In this document: one piece after another, positions 9,669-20,389 of the stretch
Numbering within the stretch: the stretch's first letter is position 1
Layout: each line of letters starts with the position of its first letter
Assembly: GCF_004379255.2 (NCBI RefSeq)
Contig: NC_056040.1
Span: 31,772,852 to 31,836,851 of the forward strand
DNA: 64,000 bases
From: Salvia splendens
Taxonomy: Eukaryota; Streptophyta; Magnoliopsida; Lamiales; Lamiaceae
Direction: 5' to 3'
Position numbers and translations under genes: made by a program
The notes under the pieces: model-generated
Database searches by the model: none
Told to the model about the DNA's origin: nothing
What the model saw: only the letters and a program-made list of their open reading frames with translations

Positions 9669-10459
9669 TAATAGCTTCATTCATCTCCGACAAGCCTGGG
9701 AATATTGCATATAATTGGTGCTAGAGTACGACAAATTAGGATGAGGATGATTACCATAATTATTGTAATTACTATCCTAATTAGGGTGATAATTATTATT
9801 ATTGTACGTATAATTCATAAGTTTAGTTGATCAAGTACCGACATATTTAACCTCTTTAAAAATCTATGTATCCAAGATAAAAGGAATTTTATAACTTTTC
9901 ATGATGTTACTTCTCCATTTATAAAAAATATTTCAATTTATGGAAGATACATGTTTTAATACAAACTTTAAGAGAAAGAAAAAAATTCAAAAATGAGAGA
10001 GAAAAAAAAAGTGATAAGAATGTTTGTCAAATAGAAATTTGGAAGAATTTTAATAGCTAGGTAGAAAGAGAAATGGGACAATTTTTAATAGACAATATTA
10101 AAAATATGATGAAGTCACTATTAGCATATGGGACAATTTGGTTATTTTACATCTGACATTGTTTCCACATTCATGAGTCAGCCCACTAGCATGCATTACT
10201 GAAGTTCTATTTATTATCCAAAACATAACTCATCAACTGTGTCATTTATTATCTCAACTCTTCCTCAGCCAAACTGTCTCAAACGTGAAAAAAAATAAAA
10301 ATTTGTAATTATAATTATGTGATAAAAGTTAGTTTAAATATTAAATAAATCCATATTAGTCAAATCTGCACCTTCTAATGGAATGAAAAAAATACTAGTC
10401 AAATCTGCACCTTCTAATAAATTAAAGCAGTGTATAACTAGTGTTGGGAGCCATATTTA
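9669..10459. other. Locus A spacer, direct paralogue of locus B
   Basis: Aligns with 50795-51251 plus 53274-53589 of locus B. The alignment is interrupted only in B, where PIF3 sits at the site that reads CACTATTAGCATATGGG here. No gene seen; AT-rich. At its right end the text TAACTAGTGTTGGGAGCCATATTTA corresponds to the two outer edges of the solo LTR region in locus B (53583 and 57370). Confidence 0.75.
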
Positions 10460-11467
10460 GAGCATCTCCAATGGCGGCGAGCGGACAGGCGAGCCGATAC
10501 CCGGTGCTGGCCGGTCCGCTCGCCGAACCATTGGAACCGGTGAGCGCTATTTCGGCGAAAAAATTGGCGACCTGACGCCGATTTTCGGGCTCTGGCCGAT
10601 CCGCTCACCGGTCGGCTGGCCGTCATTGCAAGCTCCCGATCAGCGAGCGATCGGCCAGCTCAATTTTTTTTAAATTTTTAGAAACACTATATATGCGCGA
10701 TTTGCACGTCATTTTCATTCGCACCGCTTGTTTTAACGAGTTTTCTCTCACTTAATTTCTGTACAAGAGCAATAAAGTAAAATGGAGAACAACAACGAGT
10801 CTACTCCAGTTACGAGCGGGTCTCAAACTCCCACGGTACCCGTGGGAGGTGGATGGGGTCCGATGGCCGGGTACTACCACATGTACCCTTGGCAGCAGAT
10901 GATGCCCGGGATGGCAGCCGGGGGTAGTATGCCGGGATGGCAGGGGATGCAAGGCGGGCAGGGGGTACCGGGGATGCAACCCGGGATGCAGATGATGTCG
11001 GGGTGGGCAGCCGGGATGCATACGATGCCAGGGTGGCAGCCCGGGATGCAGGGGACGCCAGGGGGGACAATGTCTATCGCCCCAGTCTTGATTTCTTGAC
11101 TGCTTCTTCGCACACATCGACCCTATCGGAGACGCAGTTCACTGGGTGTGATACTTTCTCCTTAGAGGAGTTGGGGATAGATCTCGAGGATGCGTACACT
11201 CCCATTCAAACGGGGGGAGTAGGGCGGGGTCAGGGCTCACCAAAGAAGAAGAAGGGGAAGGGGAAGGGCAAAAGGGTGGTCGGCCGTCGCAGCCGGCTGA
11301 TGACGACAGCCCGACACGGAGGAAGTGGACGGATGCGGAGAACGTCGCGCTGTCCAAGGCTTGGGTGAGTGTTTGCGATGATCCCCTCCATTCGAACAAT
11401 CAGAGGATCGTCAACTTGTGGGCTAAAATATTAGCAGCCTACAAGGCATTTTGCCCGGAAAGGAGGC
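10460..11467 (+). mobile_element. Harbinger family B element, right part lost
   Basis: Starts GAGCATCTCCAATGGCGGCG right after TTA (10457-10459). The GC-rich left end matches, inverted, the right end of the element at 62492-63323. TATATA near 10690 precedes the ORF1-type gene. The element is cut at about 11467, where the Myb2 element begins. Locus B has the empty site (GAGCCATATTTAAGTGTC near 57371), so insertion followed the A/B duplication. Confidence 0.75.
10782..11467 (+). pseudogene. Myb/SANT-like ORF1 of Harbinger family B, truncated
   Basis: Begins MENNNESTPVTSGSQTP, then a Met/Gly/Pro/Trp-rich repeat region (MPGWQ, GMQPGMQ units), then, after a frameshift at a six-G run near 11060-11070, SLEELGIDLEDAYTP and a Lys-rich nuclear signal (KKKKGKGKGKR). 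A second frameshift near 11290 leads into the Myb/SANT-like start (RRKWTDAENVALSKAWVSV ... NQRIVNLWAKILAAYKAF). The gene is cut off inside that domain at 11467. Such proteins partner Harbinger transposases; this copy cannot make a full one. Confidence 0.75.
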
Positions 11468-12850
11468 CACACATAATTAATAAAAACACACTTCATTAAA
11501 TAAAAACACACTTCATTAAATAAAAGAAAATTACAATTTAAAATTCTAAAAAAATAAAAAACACATAATTAAAATCCTAAAAAAATAAAAAAAGACATAA
11601 TTTAAAATACCAGAAAATAAAAATTGCACACTTAAATTATAAAAACTACTCCGCCGGCGAATCATCACCAAGTTGACTTGCTAGATACTCAATGCCGGCA
11701 AGATGGGCTTGATATTGGGCAAGCGTCATGCGGGAAGTGGCAGCCATCGTGGCGGTGAAATACGTGGACATTAGGGAGGACGGCGGCCCTTGGGAGCCCG
11801 CCTGGCTTGATATGCCTCGGCCCCTCCCTGCGCTAGCTCTAGCCGCCTTCGCGGCCTTGATCCCTTGAGGCCGATGTCGTGTACCGGAGGAGCCCCCTGA
11901 TCGGATGTCGGGCACTCAACCTCTTGTGAGGTCACCCGACGATGGGATCGTACGACGTGTTGATCCAACCAAGTGTTGAACAAAGCCATCGTCTCCTTAG
12001 AGCTGTATAGATGACGGTCTAGGTCCTCCTCCTCCTCCTCCTCGTCCTCCTCTTCTTCCTCCTCGTCATCGAATCCGCGACTGGCGGAGCTTCCTCCGCC
12101 TTGTCCTCCTCCTCTGCTGGCTCGTCCTCCTCCGTCTCCTCCTCTTCTAGCTCCGGTCGTAAGGTTTTCCGGAGTGTGTTCCGCCGGAAAATTCCCCCTA
12201 GTTTGGGATAATCCCTGCATTTGCCCATACCTCGGGGCGGAGGGACGATAGTATGCATCAACTAGAAAAGATGGTGTTTGGTAAGCCGGGATCGAGGAGT
12301 CTTGGGTGCCCGGCGACGAACCGGAACCGGTAGCACCCAAAACATTGTACATGCCCCCCCCAGTCGACAAACGCGTTCAAGTCGAAGCCGCCCTCGCCGC
12401 CGGAGTTTCCGTCACCGGACATTTTTGCTGAAATTGGAGAGAAAAGAGAGATGATATGACAGTGATGAGAAGAAAAAAAGATGTGAAATGTGTGTTTGTG
12501 TGCAAAATGAAAGAGGTAATGGGAGTATTTATAGAATAAAAAATAAAAATAAAAAAATTTACCAAATAAAAATTTTAATTTATATATATATATATATTGG
12601 AAAATCGAATTTAAAAAAATATTTATTGCGTCAACATGACGACGCCCACTTGCGGGCCGGCTAGTGGGCGTCCCGCCTCGCGCCAGAGCTCGCCAGCTTC
12701 ATCTTCGCGGCGGGCCACGGTACGCGACGGGACGGGATGGGAGTGTTGCATCGCTGTCTCGATGCGGTCTCATCTCGCTGAAACGAGACCGAGCACCCGC
12801 ATCGCTGTCGAGACGAGACACGAGCCAGCATCGAGACAGCGCGGGTGCTC
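11468..12850 (-). mobile_element. Myb2: Myb-only Harbinger element, left end lost
   Basis: Runs from the truncated left edge (about 11468) to a right end GCGGGTGCTC followed by TAA (12851-12853). Body and right flank match Myb3 in locus B, including the flank text ACTATTGATTTTCACATC, so the two are paralogous copies of one old insertion. Confidence 0.7.
11646..12422 (-). pseudogene. Myb-like ORF1, DNA-binding domain deleted
   Basis: Natural start at 12422 (MSGDGNSGGEGGFDLNAFVDW). An eight-G run at the same place as in PIF1 and Myb3 shifts the frame. Then GGMYNVLGATGSGSSPGTQ, a Gly/Arg region, a Glu/Asp tract and the first residues of the trihelix (SSKETMALFNTW). At about 11950 the sequence jumps from the codons for the YDPI region to VTSQEVEC, removing the whole Myb/SANT domain. 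The C-terminal block (AQYQAHLAGIEYLASQLG) remains. Not functional as a DNA-binding partner. Confidence 0.75.
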
Positions 12851-12966
12851 TAATACTCTCAATGCAGGTGCCCTAATAGACCGAGCACCCGCATCGCTGT
12901 CAAGAAGAGTGCTCTAACACTCTCGATGCGGGTGCTTTAATACTATTGATTTTCACATCTTTAATA
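12851..12966. repeat. Stacked Harbinger-like end footprints
   Basis: Several short, TAA-spaced copies of end-like words follow the Myb2 right end: GAGCACCCGCATCGCTGTC and its inverse ending GCGGGTGCTC or GGGTGCTTTAA. The same cluster, diverged, lies at 59402-59470 in locus B. It may be solitary termini left by repeated insertion or abortive excision. Confidence 0.45.
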
Positions 12967-12971
12967 TGGAG

Positions 12972-13064
12972 TACTATTTTCTCTCTCCGCTTAACACACA
13001 AAATAACATTACCTAAAATCTCATGTCAATTCCCAAGTGTGTTATCTATTATGGGACGGGGGAG
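12972..13064. mobile_element. Stowaway MITE fragment
   Basis: Right end CTATTATGGGACGGGGGAG followed by TA, and interior CTCTCTCCGCTTAACACAC like the complete copy at 48436-48600. The left terminus is degraded. Confidence 0.5.
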
Positions 13065-13441
13065 TAATAAATATCAATAATAAGGCCGCCTATATATAGT
13101 TGAATCAGACATTACTGCGTTGGTAAAAAATTATCATTAATGCTTATTTTTTGCTTTTGGGTACATCAAATCCGGATATTGTTGATTGACTAATACTCGC
13201 AATTTGCCCATTTCCATTATTTTATTCTAACCTCATCTATGGTTAAATATATATATCGGCATCTAATTATAAAGTATTTGGTATAGAGGTTACAAAATCA
13301 TAAAATGCTAAGAAATGAAGAATCCAAACAGAAAAGGTCTAATCTAGCGGGCTGTAACAAGTCAAAGTATTAATCTAGAAGTTTGCTTGCTTTTCAATGT
13401 CCCACTGTATTTTTAAAATATTGATTAGAAACTCAGTGTTA
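13065..13441. other. AT-rich spacer
   Basis: No gene, repeat or element end recognised between the Stowaway fragment and PIF4. TTA at 13439-13441 is the left target base triplet of PIF4. Confidence 0.4.
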
Positions 13442-13873
13442 GATTATCCACATCCGTGCTATTTGGCAAGATTATGGATTTGGACCTGAACCCACTTTTA
13501 TTACTTTTTTACTCCATGCTCTTCCCCAAGAGCACAACACCTACATTCATGCTCTTGCGCAAAGACATGCTAAAGGTTCCCACCATTCCATTATTTAATT
13601 TAAATACTTCAATTACTAAAAATACATTAAAATATAAAAACTACATAATTAAATCCAAAAAAATAAAAATTACAAACTTAAAATATTAAAAATAAAAAAT
13701 TACATAATTAAAATCCTATAAAATAAAAATACATAATTAAAATCCAAAAAATATAAAAAATACATAATTAAAGGCTAAAAATTACTCCCTTGAAAGACTA
13801 TTCCTCCGACCCTATCCTCAATGTTCTTCGGAGACCCCGTATCATAGTCAAATGTGAATCGAGTTGCTCGGAG

Positions 13874-14345
13874 TCATATTTGACCTATCGGCCAGATTGA
13901 GTTAGGCCAAAAGGGTCCACAACGAGTTGGTGGAGGGTTGAGGTGGCACAAAGGGAGCGGGACGGATGGAGTCGCGGCGCGACGACGGATGACAATCGCC
14001 TTCTTCCTTCCTTGCGGCCGGCGTTGGGAATTGCTCGGGCCGGCGCCGGGGCTACCCAAGTTAGCTCCGGCGAGCTGGCTAGCCACCTCATCCTCGCCGG
14101 CGTCGGATAGGGATGCCGAACTCGACCGTTTGCTGGAGAAGCTAGAGGAGGATGATACGCCTCCTCTATACTTCGGATGCACACGCACCTCCTGCCAAGC
14201 GCTGAGGTACTTGAACTTGTTGTAATTTATGGATTGGTAGGTCGCCAAGGCGGCACTGATGATGTCGAGCTCGCTCATGTCGCTCCCCGCCGACCGCTCT
14301 TCCTGGAGGTAATACCCCTGGAACTTTTGGATTTCTTCGTTGGAA
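13874..14345 (-). pseudogene. PIF4 Myb-like ORF1 remnant, C-terminal half
   Basis: From about 14345 the minus strand reads NEEIQKFQGYYLQEERSAGS, then SELDIISAALATYQSINYNK and FKYLSAWQEVRVHPKYRGGV, followed by a Ser-rich linker (SSSSSFSSKRSSS) and a Gln/Arg-rich basic stretch to a stop at 13874. This is the second half of a Harbinger ORF1 (trihelix-associated region). The N-terminal half and its promoter are absent; the frame runs back into the transposase promoter region. It is only distantly similar to the PIF1-type protein. Confidence 0.6.
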
Positions 14346-14379
14346 CTTTTGATTTTTTTTTAAAAAAAAATTAATCCCA

Positions 14380-14470
14380 AAATTATTATAAATACACACA
14401 TTCATCATTCATTTTTCACATCAAATTATCTGTCACTCATACTTCTCTCATATTTTTTAATTGCTCTGCA
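14380..14470 (+). promoter_or_regulatory. PIF4 transposase promoter and leader
   Basis: ATTATAAATACACACATTC (TATA core near 14386) lies about 120 bp upstream of the transposase ATG, followed by a CT-rich leader (CTTCCTCTCTCACTC). The 20-bp palindrome of the split family is not present here. Confidence 0.45.
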
Positions 14471-14507
14471 TCTTCCTCTCTCACTCAAACACTCTCTAAA
14501 TTAAAAA

Positions 14508-15194
14508 ATGGATCCAAAGAAGATCATTGCAGAAGCGGAGCGCGAAGAACAAAAATACTATCAACAATATTATGCCGCCTATGAAGCCTATGTCGCCGCT
14601 GCCTCCGCCACTCCTCATTCACCAACGAGATCAAATCGCTGCTACATCCCTCGTGACCGGGAGGGAGCCCACGAAAGGCTCGTGAACGATTATTTTTCCG
14701 ACGAGCCACGGTTTCCGGCAGATTACTTCCAGTGCCGTTTCCGCATGTCAAAACACTTGTTTTTGCGTATTGTCAACACATTGTCCGCCCCTGTTAAATA
14801 CTTCCAATAAAGTACAGATGCAACCGGTCGGTAAAGTCTCTCGGCGTTGCAGAAGTGTACTTGTGCCATCCGACAACTTACTACCGGGCAAACGGCTGAT
14901 ATATCCGACCAGTATTTACATTTGGGGGAGTTAACTGGAATCCTATGCCTAAAAATTTTTTGTGCCGACGTTCGTTCTGCTTTAGGTGAGGAATTCCTCT
15001 GGCACCCACCATCGAAGATTGTCAACGGCTGTTTCACACCTTCACGAAACAGTCCACGGATTTTCCGGTATACTTGGCAGCATTGACTGCATGCATTGGA
15101 GGTGGAAGAATTGCCCGAATGCTTGGAGGGGGCAACACTTAAGTGGCCACAAAGGTGGAGGCCCAACTCTCATCCTTGAAGCGATCGGCCCAAT
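14508..15194 (+). pseudogene. PIF4 transposase, N-terminal part
   Basis: Starts MDPKKIIAEAEREEQKYYQQ and continues with REGAHERLVNDYFSDEPRF and FQCRFRMSKHLFLRIVNTLS, the conserved N-terminal helix-turn-helix region of PIF transposases. Stops follow near 14808 and a frameshift near 15010. It ends with the first catalytic Asp (GSIDCMHWRWKNCPNAWRG) and GHKGGGPTLILEAIG, where the copia element begins. The C-terminal part is at 23485-23990; about 26 codons, including the expected second Asp, are missing at the break. Confidence 0.8.
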
Positions 15195-16364
15195 TTAAGG
15201 GGTTGGCAGCGGAAGCATGGGTTGATCTCACCAGAATACTAGGACTTAAATAAAGAAGATGGAAATTGCTCACGGAGGGAGCTGAAAATCGTCCCTCTTC
15301 CAGAAAGAGGGGGGACGAAAATTATGATAGTAATTATTTCTATTTTCTGTGTCATTTATTCTCCTATTTATATTAAGTCACATATTGGGCCCAGTCAGGG
15401 ATCTATGGAAGAATTTGGATATGGCCTCCCCCAATTAGCTTCTTACTAATTAAATTGAACCACAATTTAATATAAGCTTATATTGGAATATTACGAGCAG
15501 CCACTACAGAAGTAATATTGCACTGCCCATCCAAATCTGAAATTACAAGTATTACGAGTTTCCAATTGTTTGTCTTTCATTTCACGTGCCTAAGATACAA
15601 ATGTCCATTAATTAATTAATGTCTGCTATGAACTTAATTAATTAATGGATTATTAACTCCAAAGGTGGACTTAGCCAGAAACGCTTATTTATTATTCATA
15701 AAGTAATCAAACTCCAACTAGCTAGGTTCCGAATAATAAAACCTTGTTTCGAGCTCCTCTTGTGGACGTTATCACACGAGACTCACCTCCTGCATGATTC
15801 AATATAATAGCAATCCTAGCACCACCAGATATTAATCACCACTACCCAATATACCAGGATTCTTGGGTTGCGAAAAACCCGCACCATTTGGTAAGCCTTA
15901 ATTAATTAATACCGTATGCTCAATGCTAACGTATATTGATTAAGAAATTAATTATCAAGACCTCGTCTTTCAGTAGATAGGATAAAGACTCGTCTTGCCG
16001 TTAGATCCAATTCAGTGTTATACCACACCAATGTCATCTTATTTCAGTAAGGCTTACACTGACATTGCAACCTTTCACGATAGGTACTCTAGGCCTATCT
16101 AGGTTGTGGAATTCTTATTTTTCTTTGTCCACAACTGACCGTGTTAGCTTAAAGTGGACGACGCCCACAACCGGTCTACTAAAATAAAGACTTAGACTTT
16201 GTTACGTTGCTCATACATTTAAATATGTCAATAAACATTCATTAAATGTAAAACATAACAACATTATGACAAAAATATTCTGTTGTATCCATTGGAAAAT
16301 AAAATATAGAGTTTTACAGTATTCAATCACTCGAAAGGTGATTTCTAGTATACAAACTCTAACA
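15195..16364 (-). repeat. 3' LTR of the copia element
   Basis: Starts (minus strand) TGTTAGAGTTTGTATACTAG at 16364 and ends near 15195. Compared with the full solo LTR at 2466-3930 it lacks about 280 bp just before its 3' end (the step from GGTTGATCTCACC to GGAAGCATG). Confidence 0.8.
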
Positions 16365-16545
16365 ATCTCCCACTTATACTCAAAACAGCTTTCGAGTATA
16401 CAAAATAAATGTGCACTACGTCTAACTCTCCCACTTATACTGAAAGCTAGTTGAGGTCTTGAATGAGTCAAACTCCCATCCCTTTAACATGGCGTTCGAA
16501 CGGTTTCACCGCCAATGCCTTTGTAAAAAGATCTGACAGGTTGTT

Positions 16546-19500
16546 CTATGACGCAATCTTGACCACTTGTATGTCTCCTCTCTGCACTATATCTCTAATG
16601 ATATGATACTTCCTCTCTATGTGTTTGCTCGCTTTGTGAGCACGTGGTTCTTTCGAGTTTGCCACAGCACCAGAATTGTAACAATAAATGGTGATGATAT
16701 TGGGCAGATTCGTAACCACACCTAAGTCCATAAGTAAGTTCTTGAACCATACAGCTCTTTTGCATCCTCCGAAGTTGCCACATACTTGGCTTCCATGGTA
16801 GAGTCCGCGATGCATTTTTGCTTCACACTCTTCCAAATTACGGCTCCAGCTCCTAAGGTGAACACATATCCTGAAGTAGATTTTCTCGAGTCCTGATCAG
16901 CTTGAAAGTCTAAGTCAGTATATCCCAAAGGACAGAGCTCGGCTGCATTGTAAACTAGAGTATGTTCTTAGTCCGTTTAAGGTACTTGAGTATGTTCTTT
17001 ACGGCAGTCCAATGTCCTTGGCCCGGATGCGACAGACATCATGCCACTATGCCAACAGCAAAGCAAATATCAGGCCTCGTACAAAGCATAACATACATGA
17101 GACTTCCAACTACCGAAGCGTATGGTATCTTTCTCATCTCTTCTATCTCAAACGGCGTTTTGGGGCACATCTCTTGAGATAGATGGATGCCATGTCTAAA
17201 AGGTAAGTAACCTTTCTTGGCATCTTGCATGCTAAAGCGACTAAGTACAGTGTCGATGTAAGGTTCTTGAGATAAGCAAAACATCCTCTTCTCATAATTT
17301 CGAAGAACCTTGATCCCGAGAATATGTCTCGCGTCTCCCATATCATTCATCTCGAACTGGTTTGACAACCAAGTTCGTACTGATGACAGCATCTTTTTAT
17401 TGTTTCCAATTAGAAGAATGTCATCTACATATAAAACTAAGAACACAACATTCTCCTTTTCAACCTTCTTGTAAACACAACTTTCATTTGGGTACTTTTC
17501 GAATCCAAACTAATTAACAGTCTGATCGAAACACTGGTTCCATAATCTAGATGCTTGCTTTAGGCCATAAATGGCCTTCTTAAGCTTTCAAACCATGTGT
17601 TCCTTGCCCTTCACTGCATATCCTTCGGGTTGTTCCATGTAGATGGTCTCCTCAAGACTCCCGTTCAAGAACGCAGTCTTAACGTCCGTCTGCCACATAT
17701 CCCAATCCATGTAAGCTGCTATAGGCAAAAGTATCCTGATCGATTTGAGCATGGCCACCGGGGAGAAGGTCTCGTCGTAATCGAATCCTTCCCTTTGGGT
17801 ATACCCCTTGGCCACTAGTCTTGCCTTAAAGACTTTAACTCGTCCATCGGGTCCACGTTTACGTTTTTATACTCACTTACTCCCAATGGTAGTACAGCCT
17901 TCGGGTAGGACGGACAAATCGTAGACGTCTTTGTCTATCATAGATTGTAGTTCCGAATCCATTGCTTTCATCCATTCGCAATGATCGACATCCGTCTGCG
18001 CTTCTGTAAAGTTCCAGAGATCTAATACATTGTTGTCTGAAGAGTGATCCATAGATTCCCCCAAACTAATGTATCTATCGGGCTCATGAGAGACCCTCCC
18101 ACTGCGGCGCGACACTACAATACTTGGAGTAGAAGTTGAAATTTCAGGAATTGTTTGTACACTAGGTACGAGTTCTTGGTTAATGGAACTAGTGACAGAA
18201 GTTAGCTCCTCAAGCGCCACTTCACTGCTGGGTTTATGATTCATTACAAAGTCTTCCTCTAAGAATGTCGGGTGAGTACTCACAATGACTTTCTTGTCCC
18301 GGAGACTATAGAATTCATAAGCTTTCGATCCTCTAGGGTACCCTATAAACACACAAACCTTTGTCCTTGATCCCAGCTTAGTTGGATCATTTTCCAATAC
18401 ATGAGCCAGGCAATCCCAAATCTTGAGATGTGCTAGATTGGGCTTGCGCCCAGTCCACAACTCAAAAGGAATAGTAGGCACAGATTTTGAAGGTAAGTTG
18501 TCTAAAATATGACTCGTAGAAAGCAAGGCATGTCCCCAAAACGAAATAGGTAGTCGTGCATAACTCATCATCGACCGGACCATGTTCAACAAGGCCCTAT
18601 TCCTTCTTTCAGCAACGCCGTTCTGCTGGGGCGTGCCCGGAGCGGTCAGTTGGGATTCAATTCCCGTCACCGATAAGTAGTCCAAAAACTTGGCACTGAG
18701 ATACTCGCCTCCGAGATCAGATCGCAGGCTTTTGATACTCTTTCCTTGATACGTCTCCACATATGCCTTAAACTCTTTGAACTTGTCAAAAGATTCAGAC
18801 TTGTGGCGCATCAAATGGACATATCCAATTTTCGAGAAGTCATCAATAAAGGTGATGAAGTATCAAAAACCGCCTCTTGCCTCGGTTGACATTGGTCCAC
18901 AAACATCGGTATGAACGAGCTCAAGTACTTCCTTGGCCCTATTGCCCTTAGCCTTAAAAGGCCTCTTGGTCATCTGGCCTTCCAAGCAAGATTCGCACGT
19001 GTGAAACGGCTTCTTCTCTAGACCTTTGATAAGGTCTTGGTCCACAAGAGAATGGATCCTTCTTTCATTGGCATGACAAAGTCTAAGGTGCCATAAGTAT
19101 GTTTCGTTCATTGAACTTGAAGGTTCTTTTCTTTTCCTAGAAATTTTCGATGTTGTATTGAGTTCTGATTTGGGATTGTTAAACTGTGTAGATGTGATTG
19201 TGTACAGATTGTTTTCCATGATACCACGACAGATACAACAGCCATCTTTCTTAACAACGCATTTGTCATTAAAAGAAATCGAATATCCATCAAAAACCAA
19301 TTTTGAAACTAAAATTAAATTTCTTCTAAAAGAATGTATCAACAAAACATTCTTCAAAATAAAAAATCTATCACTACTAAAACGTAAATAAATGTCTCCC
19401 ACTGCTACGGCCGCCACTTTAGTAGCGTCGCCCAGTTGGACCTCGATCTCACTATCACATAGCCGTCTTGTCACCTGTATTAAGTCAGGATCAAAACAAA

Positions 19501-20389
19501 TATGATCAGTAGCTCTAGTGTCAATAACCCAAGTATGAGTAGATGCCGAAGCCAAACATGACTCGACCACTAGAGCTTGGTGCATACATGTAGCCTTGCC
19601 CTTTTTAGGACAGTCTGGCTTCCAATGCCCTTTCTCTCCACACTTAACACACTTCTCCGAAGGCTTCTTGTTAGCCTTCTTCTTCTTTCCCTTAGCATTC
19701 TTAGCCGCAACCGGGTTCGGTGCCCTCTTCTTTCCTACGCCAGGCTTAGAGCCAGAGGAATGATGCGCCAAACTCAGCATAACTACCTTAGCTTGAACCA
19801 TAAGGTCCTCCGCCGACTGAAGTTCAGTCAACAACTCTGCCAAGGTGTAATTCCTTTTGTTCATCTCGAAGTTGAGCTTGAACTGCTGGAAGCTAGGGGG
19901 AAGACACTGAAGGATAATAGTCACTTGGGATTCGAGATCGATCGTCCCTCCCAAAACCTCAATTTGGTTGAGATGGTTCATCATCTCGAGGACATGGTCC
20001 CGCACAGACGTGTCTTCCTTCATTGTCTTCGTCATGATACTCTGAAAGGCTTGAGACTTAGCCGCTCGATTCCGAGTACCAAAAAGATTTATGAGATTTT
20101 GCATAATCTCGGTGGCAGTCGCCATGGCAGAATGCTGATGCTTGAGCACTGAAGATATAGAAGCCAACATATAGTACTTAGTCATCTTATTCGCATTATG
20201 CCACCGTTTATGCGCATCTCTAACTCCTGCCGCGGCATTTGCCGCCGGCACTGGAGGCTGTGGAGTAGTGAGCACAAACTTGTACTCTTCAGCTGTGAGA
20301 ACGATGTCCAAATTTTGTTTCCATTCTATGTAATTTTGGCCCTAGAGTTTGTTTTCTTTAAGAATTGCAGAAAGAGGATTGAATGACAT
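16546..20389 (-). pseudogene. Copia gag-pol polyprotein, broken
   Basis: The gag start is ATG at 20389 (MSFNPLSAILKENKL), interrupted by TAG at codon 16 (20342-20344). In order: gag core, zinc knuckle CVKCGEKGHWKPDC, protease with DTRATDHI (the usual Gly of DTGA changed to Arg), integrase zinc region (WHLRLCHANERR ... CESCLEGQ) and catalytic region (HTDVCGP, RSDLGGEYLS, PQQNGVAERRN), reverse transcriptase (DVKTAFLNGSLEETIYM and the YVDD box in FLVLYVDDILLIG), and RNase H pieces down to 16546. Stops occur near 18860, 17870, 17585 and 17035, with others between. The order integrase before reverse transcriptase is diagnostic of Ty1/copia. Confidence 0.9.
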
